15,931 bases of DNA from Sandaracinaceae bacterium (lineage in GTDB: Bacteria; Myxococcota_A; Polyangia; Polyangiales; Sandaracinaceae), in contig JANWYL010000043.1 of NCBI GenBank assembly GCA_025056955.1, positions 1 to 15,931 of the forward strand, written 5' to 3'. Shown here piece by piece: positions 6,764 to 14,964 of this stretch. The position numbers and the translations under genes are program-made. The notes below the pieces were generated by a model. That model did not search any database, was not told where the DNA came from, and was given only the letters and a program-made list of their open reading frames with translations. How positions within the stretch are numbered: the first letter of the stretch is position 1; every line of letters starts with the position of its first letter.

Positions 6764-7783
6764 TTAGCCCCTCACATCCTCCTCCATCTTGCGCCTCTCA
6801 CCCTTCCATCCCCAAAAAGGGGACAAAACAAACAAGAGAACCAATGCGAGCGCCGCAAGGATGTACTGGGCCAGGCGGGCAAAGAGCGCAATTGCCACGG
6901 CTTTTGCAGGCTCGCTGCCAAAACCAAGGGCCTTGCCAAAAAGCCAATAGGCCCCTTCTGTCATTCCTGCTTGGTTAGGGATGAGATCACCCACTGCCGC
7001 CCCGACAAGGTGAATGCCCTGAGCCACCAGGGCACTTTGGATGCCCGCTACGCCCCCAAGAGCGAAAACAATTGTCCCATACTGCACGCTCTGAAACACC
7101 CTCCCAATGCAGGTATAGGCAATTGGAATGGCCATCCCCACCTTCTCTCCTTGAAGCTCGGATCCTCTTTGACCAAAGGAAGGGAAAATCTTTCCAAGCC
7201 ACCTCGCCATGCGCTCGCTTTTTGAAAGCCACAAAATCCATGCCCCAAGCAGCGCCGTAAGCAAGCCATTTCCAAGGACCAACCAGGGCAAAGCCAATCC
7301 ATTCGCTTCAAGTGACGGAAAAAAACACGCCAAGGCAGAAGGCAAGGAAATGAACGCATTGGCAAGCATTGTGGCCGCTTGGAGCCGCATGCCGTTGGCC
7401 AGGGCTCGGCTCGCTCCCCAAAACCTTGCAAGTTGAGTGGCTCGGGCCACTTCGCCTGCTGCCCTCCCACCAGGAAGGAGAATCATCGTCGCGTATGCCG
7501 CACATGCTGAGCGCACCCAAACCACCCATGGCACCTTCGGGCCTGCATTGACAGCAATCGCACGGAGCGCAAACACGTCCATCGACATAAAGGCCCCCTC
7601 AAGGAGCACCACAATTGGCAGGTAGTGCACCGCCCCTTCGATGGCGCGCCATAGCTCAGCGCTTCCAACTTTGCGGATGAGCCAGACCATCGCAGCAAGC
7701 CCAACCGGTAAAAGGAGCCACTTCCACCCATCACCAGAGGGCTTCCGCCGCTCAAGATCCCCTACTTCCTTTGGCAGATGCAC
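6764..7783 (-). CDS. UPF0104 / LPG-synthase-TM-type integral membrane protein (putative flippase-like)
   Basis: A 339-residue, strongly hydrophobic protein with roughly eight membrane segments; the first is around residues 22-40 and the last is followed by a basic, charged C-tail. The ILLPGGRAAGEVARA segment after the third helix and a second-half segment with DLIPNQAGMTEG fit the transmembrane domain of lysylphosphatidylglycerol synthase and its UPF0104/AglD relatives. The catalytic LPG-synthase domain of MprF is absent, so aminoacylation is not expected; lone TM domains of this family are usually assigned to lipid or polyprenyl-linked translocation, mostly by inference. The GTG start is chosen because GGAG lies five bases upstream and the gene then starts 19 bp after the aminotransferase stop. 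A longer frame exists but would run into the upstream gene. It is probably co-transcribed with the inositol genes. Confidence 0.78.
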   Translation of the reverse strand: MHLPKEVGDLERRKPSGDGWKWLLLPVGLAAMVWLIRKVGSAELWRAIEGAVHYLPIVVLLEGAFMSMDVFALRAIAVNAGPKVPWVVWVRSACAAYATMILLPGGRAAGEVARATQLARFWGASRALANGMRLQAATMLANAFISLPSALACFFPSLEANGLALPWLVLGNGLLTALLGAWILWLSKSERMARWLGKIFPSFGQRGSELQGEKVGMAIPIAYTCIGRVFQSVQYGTIVFALGGVAGIQSALVAQGIHLVGAAVGDLIPNQAGMTEGAYWLFGKALGFGSEPAKAVAIALFARLAQYILAALALVLLFVLSPFWGWKGERRKMEEDVRG

Positions 7784-7802
7784 TGCTTCTCCAAAAGAAG
7801 CC

Positions 7803-9158
7803 TCACTGCTCCTGTGGTGCGCCCCCCTTTTTGACCAAATCCACAAGCCGGTGCCGCTGCTCCCATACTTTGTAAAAGGCCTGGATGTAAAGCTCCACCA
7901 CCTCATCATCCTGAGCAATCAGGGGGCAGCTCTGGGAGAAGAGCACAATCGAGCCATCAAGGAGTGAGCGAACGCCGGGGTAGTTTGCTCGATAGTTCTC
8001 CTGGATGCGCTCGCCATCGCTTTGGGAGGCATCTTTCTGAAAAAAGGGAAAGCCCTTCCCAAACCCCACCATTTTTTGAAAGAGGGGGTGGTGCGGCAGG
8101 GGTTCGCTTTGCCACAAAACCACTTCGCACCCTTCGGCCCGAAGGGCCGCAATCACGGCATCGCGAAGCTCTCGATGAGAAAGATCGAGACCGGCCAGTT
8201 GTGGGTCCAGCCGAACGCGATACTTGTGGAAAACGGGGCTGCGATCCTTTGGGAGGGCTGGTGGAAATACCCCAGGAAGGGCTTTTAATGCCTCTGAAAG
8301 GCGCGCCGCCTTTGAACGAACGCCATTTGTTAAATCCGGCAAGCGACGAAGCTGGCTTCGGGCAAAAGCAGCCATCATCTCGTTTCCGCGGTACATCGAA
8401 CCAATGCCAAGAGAAAGAAGGGAACGATGCCCATCGAGGGGACGTTCGATCCGATAGTGCTCGCCATCGCTTCGGCGAATGTCTTGGCCAAAATTTCGCA
8501 CCTGATTGGCCCGCTCGAGGGCATCTGAGTCGTTGGTCAAGTAGATCCCCCCCTCTCCGGCGGAAAGATTTTTCGAGCTCTGGAGCGAAAAAGCGCCACC
8601 ATGGCCAAAAGTGCCGACAAAGCGGCCGCGGTAAGTGGCCAAGTGGGCCTGGGCCGCATCTTCGATGAGCAAAAGACCATGGCGTTTGGCAATCGCCTGG
8701 ATTTCCTCAAGATCACAAGGACAGCCATGCACGTGGACTGGCATGATCGCTTTCGTGCGCGGCGAAATCACAGCCTCGATGGCATGAGGATCCATGAGCC
8801 CACTTTCTGGGCTTACGTCCACAAAAATTGGCACTGCCCCTTGGAGCAAGACCGAAAGCGGCGTTGCCACAAATGAATAGGCGGGAACGATCACTTCGTC
8901 CCCTTCGCCAATCCCAAGCGCAGCCAAACTGAGCTGAAGCGCGCTCGTTCCAGAGTGGGTGAGAAGCGCGTGACGTGCCCCGTGGGCTTGAGCAAACTCC
9001 TCCTGCAACGCCCGTGCTTCAGGGGCATCGCTCCCAGAAAGCACGCCCCGCTCGAGCACCCGCATGACCGCACGTCGATCGTCCTCTGTGACAATCGGCC
9101 ACTTCCGATGGCGGGCAGAATCGAAAAGGGGCTTACCGCCAAATATCGCAAGCTCCAT
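7803..9158 (-). CDS. DegT/DnrJ/EryC1/StrS (AHBA synthase-type) PLP-dependent aminotransferase
   Basis: A 451-residue fold-type I PLP enzyme that transfers an amino group to a keto sugar or keto cyclitol. Visible motifs: GGKP at the N-terminus, THSGTSALQL (67-76, phosphate binding), IVPAYSF (90-96), the cofactor Asp in EDAAQAH (D167), and the Schiff-base lysine K196 in SSKNLSAGEGG. The GGKP opening and overall length resemble the AHBA-synthase/StsC-like branch, which includes aminocyclitol aminotransferases. The preceding gene makes inositol-3-phosphate, so an inosose is a reasonable candidate substrate; a nucleotide-linked keto sugar is the alternative. The ATG at 9158 is preferred because AAGGAAGG lies seven bases upstream; a TTG at 9179 would give a 4-base stop/start overlap with the upstream gene. 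The family call is secure and the substrate is inferred. Confidence 0.88.
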   Translation of the reverse strand: MELAIFGGKPLFDSARHRKWPIVTEDDRRAVMRVLERGVLSGSDAPEARALQEEFAQAHGARHALLTHSGTSALQLSLAALGIGEGDEVIVPAYSFVATPLSVLLQGAVPIFVDVSPESGLMDPHAIEAVISPRTKAIMPVHVHGCPCDLEEIQAIAKRHGLLLIEDAAQAHLATYRGRFVGTFGHGGAFSLQSSKNLSAGEGGIYLTNDSDALERANQVRNFGQDIRRSDGEHYRIERPLDGHRSLLSLGIGSMYRGNEMMAAFARSQLRRLPDLTNGVRSKAARLSEALKALPGVFPPALPKDRSPVFHKYRVRLDPQLAGLDLSHRELRDAVIAALRAEGCEVVLWQSEPLPHHPLFQKMVGFGKGFPFFQKDASQSDGERIQENYRANYPGVRSLLDGSIVLFSQSCPLIAQDDEVVELYIQAFYKVWEQRHRLVDLVKKGGAPQEQ

Positions 9159-9175
9159 CGAATGGCCTTCCTTCT

Positions 9176-10384
9176 TCAAGCACGACCAGAAACCCGTTTT
9201 GCCCAGTCCAAAAGCATGCGCTCTTGCTTGAAAAGGTCGTGCACAGCTTGTTCGCCTGGTGAAGTGTATGGGCTCTTGAAGTAGACAGAAAGCTGCCGCT
9301 GAATCCCCCGCTCTCCCTTGGCCTTGGCCACATCAAGCAGGCGCACGAGATCGAGCACAAGAGGAGCTGCCAAAATCGAATCCTGACACAGAAAGTTCAC
9401 TTTCATTTGCATTGGGACGCCACAAAAGCCACCAATGTCGATGTTGTCCCAAGCTTCTTTAGCGTCTCCCCTTGGCTTGTAGTAGTGGATGTGCACCTGG
9501 TGGTTTTCGACGTGATACCCAACGATCGAGTCGAGCACAGCTGCTTTGCTCAAGACCTTGGTCTTGTTTGAAGCCGGGTTATCCAGAATGAGGCCGTCAT
9601 TATTGCCAAGGAAATTGACCGAGTACCACCCGATCACCCGCAGGTTGCGCACCCGAAACATGGAGGCAAGGGCTGTTTTAAGAAGGGTCTGCCCGGTTTT
9701 CCCATCCATCCCGCAATAGGGATTCCCGTACTCTTTGGCCTGTTCTTCAAGGGCCGGAACATTCGCCAAAGATGGCGTAAAGTTGCAGTAGGGAACGCCT
9801 AGTTTATTCGCTGCGTAGAAATAGCGCATGGCAGGCGAAATCGCGCTGTGGTTTGCGTCAAGGGCCTTTTCAAAAGCAGCAAGGCTTCTGTGACAATCTG
9901 AAATCTCTTGGTAGCGTTCGGTTGAAGCGAGGTTGACCATGATGACTGTGTCGCAGTTGTGAGTGCGCTTAAAATCCAAGATGCACCGCTCAATGTGAGC
10001 GATCTCTTCGCGGAAGTTGCGCACACGCACGACGTTCTCTCCTTTGACATTCGCCGCGTACTCGCTTGAAAACACCGCTGGCCATGGGCGGATGGCTTCC
10101 AAGCGATCTCGCACTTTTTCCAAAAGGTGCTCAGAGAACACCTTATGGTGCTTTGCCGCCTCAAAGGCATTCGGAAATTGGACATCCCAACCACCAAAAA
10201 CCAAATCCTCAAGAGGTCTGAAACTCAAATAATCGGTAAGCTTTTCGCCAGGGTCTGGGTTTCCTGGCTCCGTGAGCATTCCGACCCGAGGTGCAAGCCC
10301 TCGGATCATGAACTCAACCCCTGCAATCACCGTGGTGCTTACAGCTCCATTGACTCCAACAATCACAACGCCGAGCTTTGACAT
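9176..10384 (-). CDS. myo-inositol-3-phosphate synthase (prokaryotic type)
   Basis: Converts D-glucose-6-phosphate to 1D-myo-inositol-3-phosphate using bound NAD in an oxidation, aldol closure and reduction sequence, in the cytosol. The 402-residue length matches prokaryotic members rather than the 500-plus of eukaryotes. Visible motifs: the Rossmann glycine-rich VGVNGAVSTT (9-18), MVNLASTERY (149-158), GKTGQTLLKT (228-237), NFLGNNDGLILDNPAS (257-272), NKTKVLSKAAVLDSIVG (273-289) and the IDIGGFCGVPM segment (315-325). The ATG is supported by GGAGG eight bases upstream. It lies 95 bp after the GH3 gene and 17 bp before the aminotransferase. Together with the phosphatase upstream it gives free inositol. 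Symbol names vary between organisms (ino1, mips), so none is assigned. Confidence 0.93.
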   Translation of the reverse strand: MSKLGVVIVGVNGAVSTTVIAGVEFMIRGLAPRVGMLTEPGNPDPGEKLTDYLSFRPLEDLVFGGWDVQFPNAFEAAKHHKVFSEHLLEKVRDRLEAIRPWPAVFSSEYAANVKGENVVRVRNFREEIAHIERCILDFKRTHNCDTVIMVNLASTERYQEISDCHRSLAAFEKALDANHSAISPAMRYFYAANKLGVPYCNFTPSLANVPALEEQAKEYGNPYCGMDGKTGQTLLKTALASMFRVRNLRVIGWYSVNFLGNNDGLILDNPASNKTKVLSKAAVLDSIVGYHVENHQVHIHYYKPRGDAKEAWDNIDIGGFCGVPMQMKVNFLCQDSILAAPLVLDLVRLLDVAKAKGERGIQRQLSVYFKSPYTSPGEQAVHDLFKQERMLLDWAKRVSGRA

Positions 10385-10479
10385 GGTTTTATCCTCCAAT
10401 GCCGACTGACGGGGTTCCTCCCACTGTCCTTGGCAATCAGCTTGCTTTCCGGGTTTCATCAATGCAAAAGGCGTGAGAT

Positions 10480-12123
10480 TTAACTTTTGGACTGGGCCAC
10501 ATAAGCGCGCAAGATCTCCTTGCGATGGTCATCGATGATGCGGGGAAACTTGGTTTGAACATTGCCCCGACCAACCTCACGGAGGAAGCGCTCGACCGAG
10601 CCCTTTGGAAGAACCACGAGCTCTGGCGGCAAAATCGCAACCTCCCGCTCCCTATGCTCTCGATAGACACGGTTTTGCTCGCGCAACTTTTCATCAAAAG
10701 CCTCAATGAAGCCTTGAAGGCTAGGAGGGGGCCCGTCAAACTCAACAAAGAGCACGTAGCGTGACTTGGCTGTCCCATCAACACCCACATCTGCCGCACA
10801 GCCATAGTCGACAGTCCGAGCAGGATGCTTTGAAAGCGCATATTCGACTGCTCGCTCAATCTCAAGGTGGGTTGTGAGCTCTTGAGTGGTCGAAAGGCAG
10901 CCAGAAAAGCGGCCTGCAAATTCGATGCGAAGGGGGCGAATGCTTGGAAAGCGCACAAGATCGCCAAGCCGATAGCCATAGAGGCCTGAGGGAGTCGTCA
11001 CGTAGATGGCGTAGAGACGATCTTTTTCGACCCCCCAAAGGGGCACCCGTTTTGCTCCACTGCCTAGACTCTCAAGGTCGCTTGGCTGATCGATGGGCAC
11101 AAATTCAAAGAAAACGCCACGGTCTGGAATCATGAGCATCCCCCTTTCGCCTGAGTGATCGCTAACGGCATAGATTCCCCCTTCTGTGGCATTGTAGGTA
11201 TCGACCAAGGTGAATTCCCTCCCCATCCGCTCGCGGATCACAGGGATATAAGGCCCTGCAGAAACACCCCCACCAAGCAGCACCTCAAGGTTTGGCCAGA
11301 TATCAGAAACCGTACGGGCTCGAAGCCCTCGCCTTCGAGCAGCCTGAATCAGCTTATCGAACAAGATCGAAAACCAACAGGTCGTCCCTGCAACTGCCCG
11401 CACGTCGTAATCCATGTAGTGTTCGACGATCTGATCGAGTTTCTCGTCGTAGTTTGCAATCTCGCGAATTTTCTTAAAAGGGAGCTGGACAGGCTTGGTG
11501 AGAAGCGGCATCCGCACCGATTGGAGAGAAGGATTGGTGGTGATAAAAACAGGCCCTTCACGCCTCATCGTTGTTGGAGGAAAAAGGCCAAGTGTGTAAC
11601 CATCGGTGAAGTCCCTAACGCGACGAGCCACAAGGTAGCGAAACAATGCATCTGCTGCAGAGCCCCTCTGATACGCGATCTGCCTTTCGCTGATCGGCAA
11701 AAACTTGGATCTGCCTTGGGAAGAAGTGCCGGAGCTATTGCCAAAGTACTTCACAGGCTCGGGAATCAGGATCCCCCTCTCACCAGCCCGCATGGCTTCG
11801 AAAGCAGGCGCAAATGAGTCGTAGTTTCCGAGCGGCACCCGAGAAGCGTAGTCTTCGTATGTCCGAATGCTCGCAAAGCCATGGCGACGGCCAAAGAGTG
11901 TGTTCCGCGCGTGGTGCACAAACTCCAGTAAGATTTTGGTCTGCACTTCTTCGACGCGCTCGAGGGCCTGGTCCCATTGGCGCACCCGCAAGCGAGCGGC
12001 CAGATAAAGCGCTTGCCCCACAAAAGCAGGGTAAGGGCTGCGCTTGAGCTTGCGAATCGCTTTGTTTTCACTTTTTCCGCTTTCGATTTGGTCGTGCCTG
12101 ATCTCTTCAAATTGAAGTTCCAT
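10480..12123 (-). CDS. GH3-family acyl-acid amido synthetase-like enzyme
   Basis: A 547-residue member of the GH3 fold of the adenylate-forming (ANL) superfamily. Known GH3 enzymes activate a carboxylic acid with ATP and join it to an amine, usually an amino acid (plant jasmonate or auxin conjugation). The three ATP motifs are visible: SSGTSSQGRSK (130-140), TYNATEGG (309-316) and YGYRLGD (382-388), plus FAGRFSG shortly after. The C-terminal lid ends with a KFPRIID segment. The ATG has a GAGGA just upstream and the gene follows the phosphatase by 60 bp. Set between inositol-phosphate synthase and an aminotransferase, it could N-acylate an amino-inositol; that is inference. The acid and amine substrates of bacterial GH3 proteins are mostly unknown. 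Family confidence is high and role confidence low. Confidence 0.88.
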   Translation of the reverse strand: MELQFEEIRHDQIESGKSENKAIRKLKRSPYPAFVGQALYLAARLRVRQWDQALERVEEVQTKILLEFVHHARNTLFGRRHGFASIRTYEDYASRVPLGNYDSFAPAFEAMRAGERGILIPEPVKYFGNSSGTSSQGRSKFLPISERQIAYQRGSAADALFRYLVARRVRDFTDGYTLGLFPPTTMRREGPVFITTNPSLQSVRMPLLTKPVQLPFKKIREIANYDEKLDQIVEHYMDYDVRAVAGTTCWFSILFDKLIQAARRRGLRARTVSDIWPNLEVLLGGGVSAGPYIPVIRERMGREFTLVDTYNATEGGIYAVSDHSGERGMLMIPDRGVFFEFVPIDQPSDLESLGSGAKRVPLWGVEKDRLYAIYVTTPSGLYGYRLGDLVRFPSIRPLRIEFAGRFSGCLSTTQELTTHLEIERAVEYALSKHPARTVDYGCAADVGVDGTAKSRYVLFVEFDGPPPSLQGFIEAFDEKLREQNRVYREHREREVAILPPELVVLPKGSVERFLREVGRGNVQTKFPRIIDDHRKEILRAYVAQSKS

Positions 12124-12183
12124 CACTTCCTCATTGGTGAAAATTCAATACGCTCCAACCAACTCAAAAAGCCAAGCGATCCT

Positions 12184-13053
12184 CTACGCCTCTTTGGAAA
12201 GCAAAGGCACCCCTTCGTCCAATCCCTCCCGCATCGCCTCCACCAATGCACTATGGAGCTTGCCGTTCGATGCGAGGTAACGGGCATTGTGCAGGTCCAA
12301 CTCTCCCCCATCCACATCAGTCGCTTTTCCACCTGCCTCATTTAAAATCGCTGTGGCTCCCGCAACATCCCAAGGGCGGAGGCCAAAATCCCAAAAGGCA
12401 TCAAACCTTCCCTCAGCCACCCAGCAAATTTCAAGCGCCGCAACCCCAAGGCGCCGAACTCCATGGCCCATCGCATCCAAGCGCCAAAGCCTTTCTTTCT
12501 GCGAAGCAGCCCAAGGTTCCTTTTCTCCCTGCGCCATTTTTCTCCGGAGTTTGGCACTTGGAAACCCGCTTGCCAAAAGCGCTCTTTCTATGGTTGAAAC
12601 CGAAGAAACTTCAAGCTTTTTTCTTGAGCCCTTTGTCTCGCAGTAGGCCCCAAGCCCCGCTCCCCCAAAGTAAAGGCAATCCAGGGCAGGCGCGTAAACC
12701 ACTCCAAGAAGCGGTCGCTCCTTCGAGCCATCCCGCTCGACCAAGCCCAAAGAAATACAAAAAAGAGGGAGCCCGTGAGCAAAATTGGTTGTCCCATCAA
12801 TGGGGTCGATGTACCACACGCGTTTTTTGTCAAATCCTTGTGGCCCTTCTTCCTCCTCACCAACCACGCCATCCTCAGGGCAAATCTTCCCAAGCACCTC
12901 CCTCAAAAAGCGCTCACATTTCCGGTCGGCCTCTGTGACAAGATCGCTCTTGCCTTTTTCGGTTACCTTCCGCGCCGACTCGGCCATAACCAACTGACCC
13001 ACTTCCTTCACCGAAGGAAGGAGCATTGAAAGGAGATCTTCAAGGGACGGCAT
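12184..13053 (-). CDS. Inositol monophosphatase family protein (SuhB-like)
   Basis: Hydrolyses inositol monophosphates to free inositol and phosphate with Mg2+. The 289-residue protein has the family metal-site motifs: SDLVTEAD (36-43), GEEE (65-68), the signature DPIDGTTNFAHG (83-94) and RPWDVAGATAILNEAGG (226-242). The family also includes fructose-bisphosphatase and PAP-phosphatase-like members, but the neighbouring inositol-phosphate synthase supports an inositol substrate. The ATG at 13053 gives the usual N-terminal helix; its Shine-Dalgarno is weak, and an in-frame ATG at 13026 is an alternative. It is the first gene of the minus-strand inositol run, with 109 bp between it and the broken gene upstream, where a promoter would be expected; I see no convincing one. 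Confidence 0.9.
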   Translation of the reverse strand: MPSLEDLLSMLLPSVKEVGQLVMAESARKVTEKGKSDLVTEADRKCERFLREVLGKICPEDGVVGEEEEGPQGFDKKRVWYIDPIDGTTNFAHGLPLFCISLGLVERDGSKERPLLGVVYAPALDCLYFGGAGLGAYCETKGSRKKLEVSSVSTIERALLASGFPSAKLRRKMAQGEKEPWAASQKERLWRLDAMGHGVRRLGVAALEICWVAEGRFDAFWDFGLRPWDVAGATAILNEAGGKATDVDGGELDLHNARYLASNGKLHSALVEAMREGLDEGVPLLSKEA

Positions 13054-13162
13054 CAAGCTCAGGCGCTATTCGTGCACGGAGTGAGCCAAGCCTCAACTGT
13101 CCTTTCCTGCGCTTTTTTGATGCCAAGTGCGTAATCCTTTGCGCGCCGACGTGCGCACTTTC

Positions 13163-13502
13163 TTACGCATTTTGTTGGTTTTTCTTAGGCGAATCAACTC
13201 CAGATTCCCTTCGAAACTCAAGGCATTGCCAAGAGCCTGGCTCGAATTCTCTGCAAATGCTTCCCCGATCTTCGTAAATTGCACATGCGTTGGGAGAAGT
13301 TTCAGTGCAGAGATGCACGCAGGAGCCATCTTCCTTTGTCGCAAATGCCATCATTCCGAATGGCACAGCTGGATCTTTCAAGAAAATTAGTGCGCCCTTT
13401 TTGCTTCCACCGAAGAAGATCTTCAGCTAGCATCAGAAGCCGCCCATCTGAACCCATACGGCAACAAGCACCACAAACGAGGCAATCGAATCTTTGGCCC
13501 AT
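13163..13502 (-). pseudogene. YkgJ-type cysteine-cluster (putative Zn/Fe-chelating, PF03692-like) protein, split by a +1 frame change
   Basis: The first part, from ATG 13502 (MGQRFDCLVCGACCRMG, then EDLLRWKQKGRTNF), matches the N-terminal half of YkgJ-like proteins. Homology then jumps to the next frame: FGMMAFATKEDGSCVHL, NACAIYEDRG, CREFEPGSWQCLEFRRESG. Both halves carry the family cysteines (CxxCGxCC, then C, C, CR, C), so together they are one gene of about 112 residues with one extra base near 13380-13400. The upstream frame alone continues for about 25 unrelated residues. Causes could be a recent mutation, a sequencing or assembly error, or recoding at TTT CTT (13380-13385), where Phe-tRNA could slip +1 onto TTC. 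Conservation of the second half argues for a recent event or error. The family function is loosely defined; metal binding is presumed. Confidence 0.75.
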
Positions 13503-13532
13503 TGCCAACCCCCAATGAGTGACCTTTATTTT

Positions 13533-13549
13533 TGCTTGAGATGCTTGAG
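13533..13549. repeat. Short direct repeat in the divergent intergenic region
   Basis: TGCTTGAG occurs twice with one base between copies, upstream of the FadL-like gene and within the leader of the broken YkgJ gene. It is possibly part of a regulatory site, with no further support. Confidence 0.35.
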
Positions 13550-13576
13550 GAGATGCCACCGATTTAACGAAAAAAG

Positions 13577-14938
13577 ATGCCTTGCATTACCCCCAGAGTC
13601 CAGACAATCATTCGCCTCTTTTTGCTTTGCCTCGCTGAAGTGGTCGGGTGGGCAAGCGCTCCTTCAATCGTGCATGCAAGCAATGAAGAAGGAATGCTTG
13701 TAGGAAGCGAAGCTGCGCTTTCTGGAGGCGCTGTGAGCGCTGTCATCGATGACGGAAGCAGCTTGTGGTTTAACCCAGCTGGCCTCGCCAATGTCCTTAG
13801 AAACCAGGTTGACACCTCGATCAGCGCGACTCAACTGCGACTGAGCCAATCCCCAGCCCTTCTTGAAACCTCTTCAGGAAAACAATCCGACGGAAGCTAC
13901 CAAGAGCTTGCGGGCATTCCGACCGCGGTGACGGGAGCTCGCCCCCTTTCCCCCGGCTTGGTCTTTGGCTTTGGGGTTTTCGTCCCAAGGCACCTCGCTT
14001 ACACCGATCGCGTGCGCTTAGAAGAAAAAAATGATCAAGATTTGTTTCAGCTTCAACTCGTCCAGCAAGCCAACGCGCAAGAGTACTATGCTGGGGTAGG
14101 AATGGGACTGGCTCTCAGTCCACACCTTCGTGTTGGCCTCTCTCTCTTTGGCATCTACACTCAATTTAGCCTGGTTTCTCAGTTCTTCGGGGGGCGCTTC
14201 AATGATCAAGATGCAGCGATTGCAGGGTTTTCTTCCCTCTCTTTCTTTCAAAGCGTTGGGTTGGCCCTTGGCGCAGGCATGCAATGGAATCCCAATGACG
14301 AGATTGGAGTGGGCCTCTCTTTCCGATCTCCATCCCTTCAAGTGGGAGTGCTCCGCCGCCTAAACACCATAGAAGTGGGAGCCCGTTCTTCGAGCTCAAC
14401 GATTGTTTTTGAACCACTGGACGAGTACGAGGTCAATTCCCAACTGGCCATCATTCAGCCTGCCCACCTAAGGGTTGGCCTCTCTTACCGATTTCCAAAG
14501 GGTTGGATCAGTGCGGACGCTTCATTCACGCACCCACTCTCTGCCCCTCAACTCGGGATTGAGCGGGATTGGCTTTGGAACCTGCGGATCGGTGGACGCT
14601 ATGCCATCGAACCGGAACTGGCATTGGGCGGTGGCGTTTTCACCGATCGCAGCCCCCTTCCAGCCATCCGTGGATATGGCGAAACCCGCGTGGATTTTGT
14701 CGGCGCCTCAGCTGGAATCGAAATTCGAACTTTCCACCGGCTGGCCGAAGGCGAACCCACCAAAAGCCTGGTGTTTTGCCAGGTTCTTGCAGTGAGCTAC
14801 GCAATTGGCCTCGGAAAAGTCGGAGGCCTGCGCATCACCAACGATCTCAATCATACTGAGTGGGAGGTTTATGTACGTGAAGCTCCCACACGCATTCACG
14901 AGTTTGCTTTCTATACAGGAAGTGCCCTCGAGTTCTAA
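13577..14938 (+). CDS. FadL/OMPP1-like outer-membrane transport protein
   Basis: A 453-residue protein with an N-terminal signal peptide (hydrophobic core about residues 11-27, cleavage probably near VHA) and a beta-barrel-like remainder. The diagnostic segment is near the mature N-terminus: AALSGGAVSAVIDDGSSLW followed by FNPAGLA (47-72), which corresponds to the FadL hatch motif with NPAG. Later strands show the alternating pattern with repeated GLSF, GLSYRF and GGVF-type stretches, ending in an aromatic residue (LEF) as outer-membrane barrels do. Known FadL proteins take up long-chain fatty acids or other hydrophobic compounds; the ligand here is unknown. The ATG at 13577 is the first start after an in-frame TAA at 13565, although the upstream region is only A-rich with no clear Shine-Dalgarno. 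It is divergent from the broken YkgJ gene and convergent with the last gene, 26 bp away. Confidence 0.8.
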   Translation: MPCITPRVQTIIRLFLLCLAEVVGWASAPSIVHASNEEGMLVGSEAALSGGAVSAVIDDGSSLWFNPAGLANVLRNQVDTSISATQLRLSQSPALLETSSGKQSDGSYQELAGIPTAVTGARPLSPGLVFGFGVFVPRHLAYTDRVRLEEKNDQDLFQLQLVQQANAQEYYAGVGMGLALSPHLRVGLSLFGIYTQFSLVSQFFGGRFNDQDAAIAGFSSLSFFQSVGLALGAGMQWNPNDEIGVGLSFRSPSLQVGVLRRLNTIEVGARSSSSTIVFEPLDEYEVNSQLAIIQPAHLRVGLSYRFPKGWISADASFTHPLSAPQLGIERDWLWNLRIGGRYAIEPELALGGGVFTDRSPLPAIRGYGETRVDFVGASAGIEIRTFHRLAEGEPTKSLVFCQVLAVSYAIGLGKVGGLRITNDLNHTEWEVYVREAPTRIHEFAFYTGSALEF

Positions 14939-14964
14939 GCAATCACGATGGCTACCGTTTTGGT

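Noticed and set aside
13140..13165. GC-rich inverted repeat TGCGC...GCGCA after the broken YkgJ gene
   Set aside because: A five-base stem with an eight-base loop and no T-tract; too weak to call a terminator.
13553..13567. Mini-ORF ATG CCA CCG ATT TAA in frame just before the FadL-like gene
   Set aside because: The AGGAG touches the ATG with no spacing, so it is unlikely to be translated.
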